Source of the DNA: SZUA-365 sp049663345
GTDB taxonomy: Bacteria; Bacteroidota; Ignavibacteria; SZUA-365
Assembly (NCBI GenBank): GCA_049663345.1
Contig: JBATDG010000076.1
Span: forward strand, 1-35,382
Direction: 5' to 3'
Length of the DNA stretch: 35,382 nt
The notes beneath the pieces were generated by a model that saw only the letters and a list, made by a program, of their open reading frames with translations, was not told the origin of the DNA and did no database searches. Below, in pieces: positions 33,328-35,382 of the stretch. The translations under genes and the position numbers were made by a program. How positions within the stretch are numbered: position 1 is the stretch's first letter; every line of letters starts with the position of its first letter.

Positions 33328-35115
33328 ATGCGAATTCGGTTAATCTTACCCATTCTTGCGCTCTGCGCGTTTGCAGCTCCTGCTGCAGGACAGTATCTCG
33401 AAGCCCCGGCATGGGCTCGAGGGGTTGTCTGGTATCTTGTGATGCCGGATCGTTTCTGCAATGCCGATACGCTCAACGATCCCCAGGTGGAGTACATTTT
33501 CGATGATGCCAAGCTTCCCTGGAAAGTCTCGTCCTGGACAGCCAACTGGTACGCGAGCACCTCGGAAGAGCGCATGCTGCACGACAATTTCTATCCTGCC
33601 GCACTGCTTCGGCAGTACGGAGGGGATATAGACGGAATCCTCTCACGTCTCGATTACCTGCAGGATCTGGGAGTGCAGGGACTGATTCTCGCTCCGATGT
33701 TTGAATCGCGATCATCACACAAATTCGACGTCAATTCGTTTCACCACATCGATCGGTATTTCGGTCCGCTCTCACCGGTGGACTCAACGTTTCTGAACAG
33801 GGAAGTCCCGCATGACCCTCTGACCTGGTATCAGACAGCAGCCGATCGCAAATTCGTTGAGCTCGTTGCTGAAGCTCATCGTCGGGGAATGCGGGTGCTG
33901 ATGATGACGCAGTTCGCACACGTGGGAGTGCATTTCTGGGCGTTTCAGGACTTGCTGAAAAAGCAGGAGCAGTCGATTTACGGGAGCTGGTTTACAGTGA
34001 AGCAGTGGGATCGCCCCGAGACTCCGTACGATTCCGAATTTCAATACGAAAAAATGTGGGATGTTGAAGCCTTCCCGAAACTGCGTCAGGATACGCTTGG
34101 CCTCGTTGCAGGGCCGAGAGACTACATCCTGGCCTCGACAAAGCGGTGGATGGATCCCAACGGCGATGGTAATCCGGCGGATGGCATCGACGGTTGGTGC
34201 GTCGATCTGACTCATGAGATTCCCGAAGCATTCTGGAAGCAGTGGGCTTCGGTTTGCCGCACGATCAACCCGGAGGTGCTGCTGGTCAATCTCGGCAACG
34301 GCTGGGGTAAAACGTCCACTCCATTCGATATCGATCAACCGAGACAATTCGGCAAGGCAATCAGTGATTTCGTGCTCAGCAGACTCTGCACCAGCACGGG
34401 CTTCGACAGCCGGATGATGCAGCAGCGGAGCCGGACCACTCTGCTCGGGAGCGACGTTCTGTGGAATATGATCGATTGTCACGAAACCGACCGTCTGGCT
34501 TCGATGTGCGTCAATGACACGCTTCAATTCGATCGGGAAAACACGCTGCGCGTGAATCCCCGGTATGTCGTGCGTCCGCCCGACGATGCGGAGCGCGAGC
34601 TTGAGCGCGTGCTGCTGCTGCTGCAATTCACGCTTCCGGGTTCACCCGTCATTTATTATGGCGACGAGGCCGGAATGTGGGGGGGCGACGATCCGGACAA
34701 CCGTAAACCGATGCTCTGGCCTGAGAAGTCCTTTGACCATGAACTCGCTTTCGAAGTGAACGGCGATCCGATCGGATATCCCGTGAGCTTTGACAGCAGC
34801 CTTTTCTCATACTATAAAGAGCTGATCCGTCTGCGGAGCACCTGGACGGCCTTGCGAAGCGGAGCCACGCAGACGCTGCTCCTCGACGATGTCACCTCCG
34901 TCTACGCATATATGCGCTCAGCGGGTGCTGAAAAGGTGTTTATTGTCGTGAACGCCAGTGATAATGCACAGCCCTGTGTCCTTCCCTACCTCGGATTGCC
35001 CGAAGGAAGCCGGCTGGATGATCCATTTCTTGGGGTTTCCTTTTTCACCCGCCGGGACGCCGTTTCCTTCGTAATTCCGGCCAGAACGGCTACTATTTTA
35101 TTTCCAGCGCAGTAA
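33328..35115 (+). CDS. Secreted GH13 alpha-amylase-fold protein lacking catalytic residues
   Basis: A 595-residue protein. ATG 33328 starts the signal MRIRLILPILALCAFAAPAAGQ. The sequence follows neopullulanase/cyclomaltodextrinase-type GH13 enzymes closely (WARGVVWYLVMPDRFCNADT, ADRKFVELVAEAHRRGMRVL, WAFQDLLKKQEQSIYGSWF, SPVIYYGDEAGMWGG), so the (beta/alpha)8 barrel is present. The four conserved regions are altered. Region I DxxFNH is TQFAH (residues 194-198). In region II the invariant Arg is Cys (C291), although Asp D293 is kept. In region III the acid/base Glu is Asn (N321). Region IV HD is HE (H385-E386). It is therefore probably a non-hydrolytic glycan-binding or regulatory protein. 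A C-terminal beta domain is retained and no T9SS domain is seen. Confidence 0.85.
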   Translation: MRIRLILPILALCAFAAPAAGQYLEAPAWARGVVWYLVMPDRFCNADTLNDPQVEYIFDDAKLPWKVSSWTANWYASTSEERMLHDNFYPAALLRQYGGDIDGILSRLDYLQDLGVQGLILAPMFESRSSHKFDVNSFHHIDRYFGPLSPVDSTFLNREVPHDPLTWYQTAADRKFVELVAEAHRRGMRVLMMTQFAHVGVHFWAFQDLLKKQEQSIYGSWFTVKQWDRPETPYDSEFQYEKMWDVEAFPKLRQDTLGLVAGPRDYILASTKRWMDPNGDGNPADGIDGWCVDLTHEIPEAFWKQWASVCRTINPEVLLVNLGNGWGKTSTPFDIDQPRQFGKAISDFVLSRLCTSTGFDSRMMQQRSRTTLLGSDVLWNMIDCHETDRLASMCVNDTLQFDRENTLRVNPRYVVRPPDDAERELERVLLLLQFTLPGSPVIYYGDEAGMWGGDDPDNRKPMLWPEKSFDHELAFEVNGDPIGYPVSFDSSLFSYYKELIRLRSTWTALRSGATQTLLLDDVTSVYAYMRSAGAEKVFIVVNASDNAQPCVLPYLGLPEGSRLDDPFLGVSFFTRRDAVSFVIPARTATILFPAQ

Positions 35116-35240
35116 GTTGGCACGTGACGCGTACCCGGGATGAGGGCATGTTGTTGTGCCTCAGTTGGATTTATTGCGTTCAGATACTATTTTAGACTCT
35201 ATTTCATAATCATATTTATCCATCAGCTAAGATCACAGGA

Positions 35241-35382
35241 ATGAATAAGGGCAAAATAGTACAGGTCATCGGACCCGTCGTGGACGTTGACTTTTCCGGA
35301 GCCCAGCTCCCGGCTATCTATACCGCGTTGAACATTCCGCGGAAGGATGTTGAAGAAAACGAGGATATACTCGTCGTAGAGG
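35241..35382 (+). CDS. atpD: F1Fo ATP synthase subunit beta, N-terminal fragment (cut by window edge)
   Basis: The first 47 codons are visible: MNKGKIVQVIGPVVDVDFSG, then LPAIYTALNIPR. This is the N-terminal beta-barrel of the catalytic beta subunit. Weak AGGA precedes the ATG closely. The nucleotide-binding P-loop lies beyond the window. The 125 bp upstream is AT-rich with no clear boxes. That atpD starts a transcription unit here, away from the alpha and gamma genes, matches the separate atpDC arrangement known in Chlorobiota and Bacteroidota. Confidence 0.95.
   Translation, partial: MNKGKIVQVIGPVVDVDFSGAQLPAIYTALNIPRKDVEENEDILVVE

Overview
The window looks like chromosome from a member of the Bacteroidota/Chlorobiota (FCB) group, probably an Ignavibacteria- or Kapabacteria-like lineage and not a classical Bacteroides-type organism. 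Four secreted proteins end in the C-terminal sorting domain of the type IX secretion system (T9SS). Several lipoproteins have ordinary lipoboxes, and atpD (ATP synthase beta) begins at the right edge away from the atpHAG-type genes, as is usual in this phylum. The DNA is moderately GC-rich, has clear Shine-Dalgarno sites, and shows at least one textbook -35/-10 promoter. The taxonomic placement is inference.

Layout. Positions 1-7925 hold a coupled pair of helicases. The first is a very large superfamily 2 helicase with DUF1998 and zinc clusters, entering from beyond the left edge and ending in a nuclease-like domain. The second is a UvrD-type helicase with a RelE/ParE-like N-terminus. Two in-frame tandem repeats (9 bp and 27 bp periods) lie inside the first gene. 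Positions 8014-8685 are a reverse-strand toxin-antitoxin operon, toxin first, with a perfect 20-bp palindromic operator. Positions 8819-12250 are two lipoprotein genes bracketed by direct copies of a composite repeat (hairpin plus AATGCTCN octamer array). Positions 12438-14510 encode an Asp-box T9SS cargo protein. Positions 14628-20651 form a heavy-metal RND efflux operon: small Cys/His protein, outer-membrane factor, adaptor, RND pump. A strong bidirectional hairpin terminator follows. Positions 20745-23676 (reverse strand) are an overlapping pair of secreted proteins. Positions 24015-27806 are two more T9SS cargo proteins. Positions 28094-29548 encode an orphan membrane histidine kinase, followed by a reverse-strand YbaK-type deacylase and a small lipoprotein. 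Positions 31121-33278 are a PUA/EVE-like plus degenerate nuclease-like protein coupled to an RlmI-type rRNA methyltransferase. Positions 33328-35115 encode a secreted GH13 amylase-fold protein that has lost most catalytic residues, and 35241 onward is atpD.

Functionally the window mixes DNA maintenance or defence (helicase pair, toxin-antitoxin, PUA/nuclease-like protein), metal resistance, and a large secreted or surface proteome. The most striking non-gene signal is short-period repeats: octamer and GGTCAAAG-type arrays fill intergenic spaces, while the arrays that fall inside a gene have periods divisible by three. The strongest candidates for something undescribed are the two-helicase module, the repeat-bracketed lipoprotein cassette, the GH13 pseudoenzyme and the PUA/degenerate-nuclease gene.
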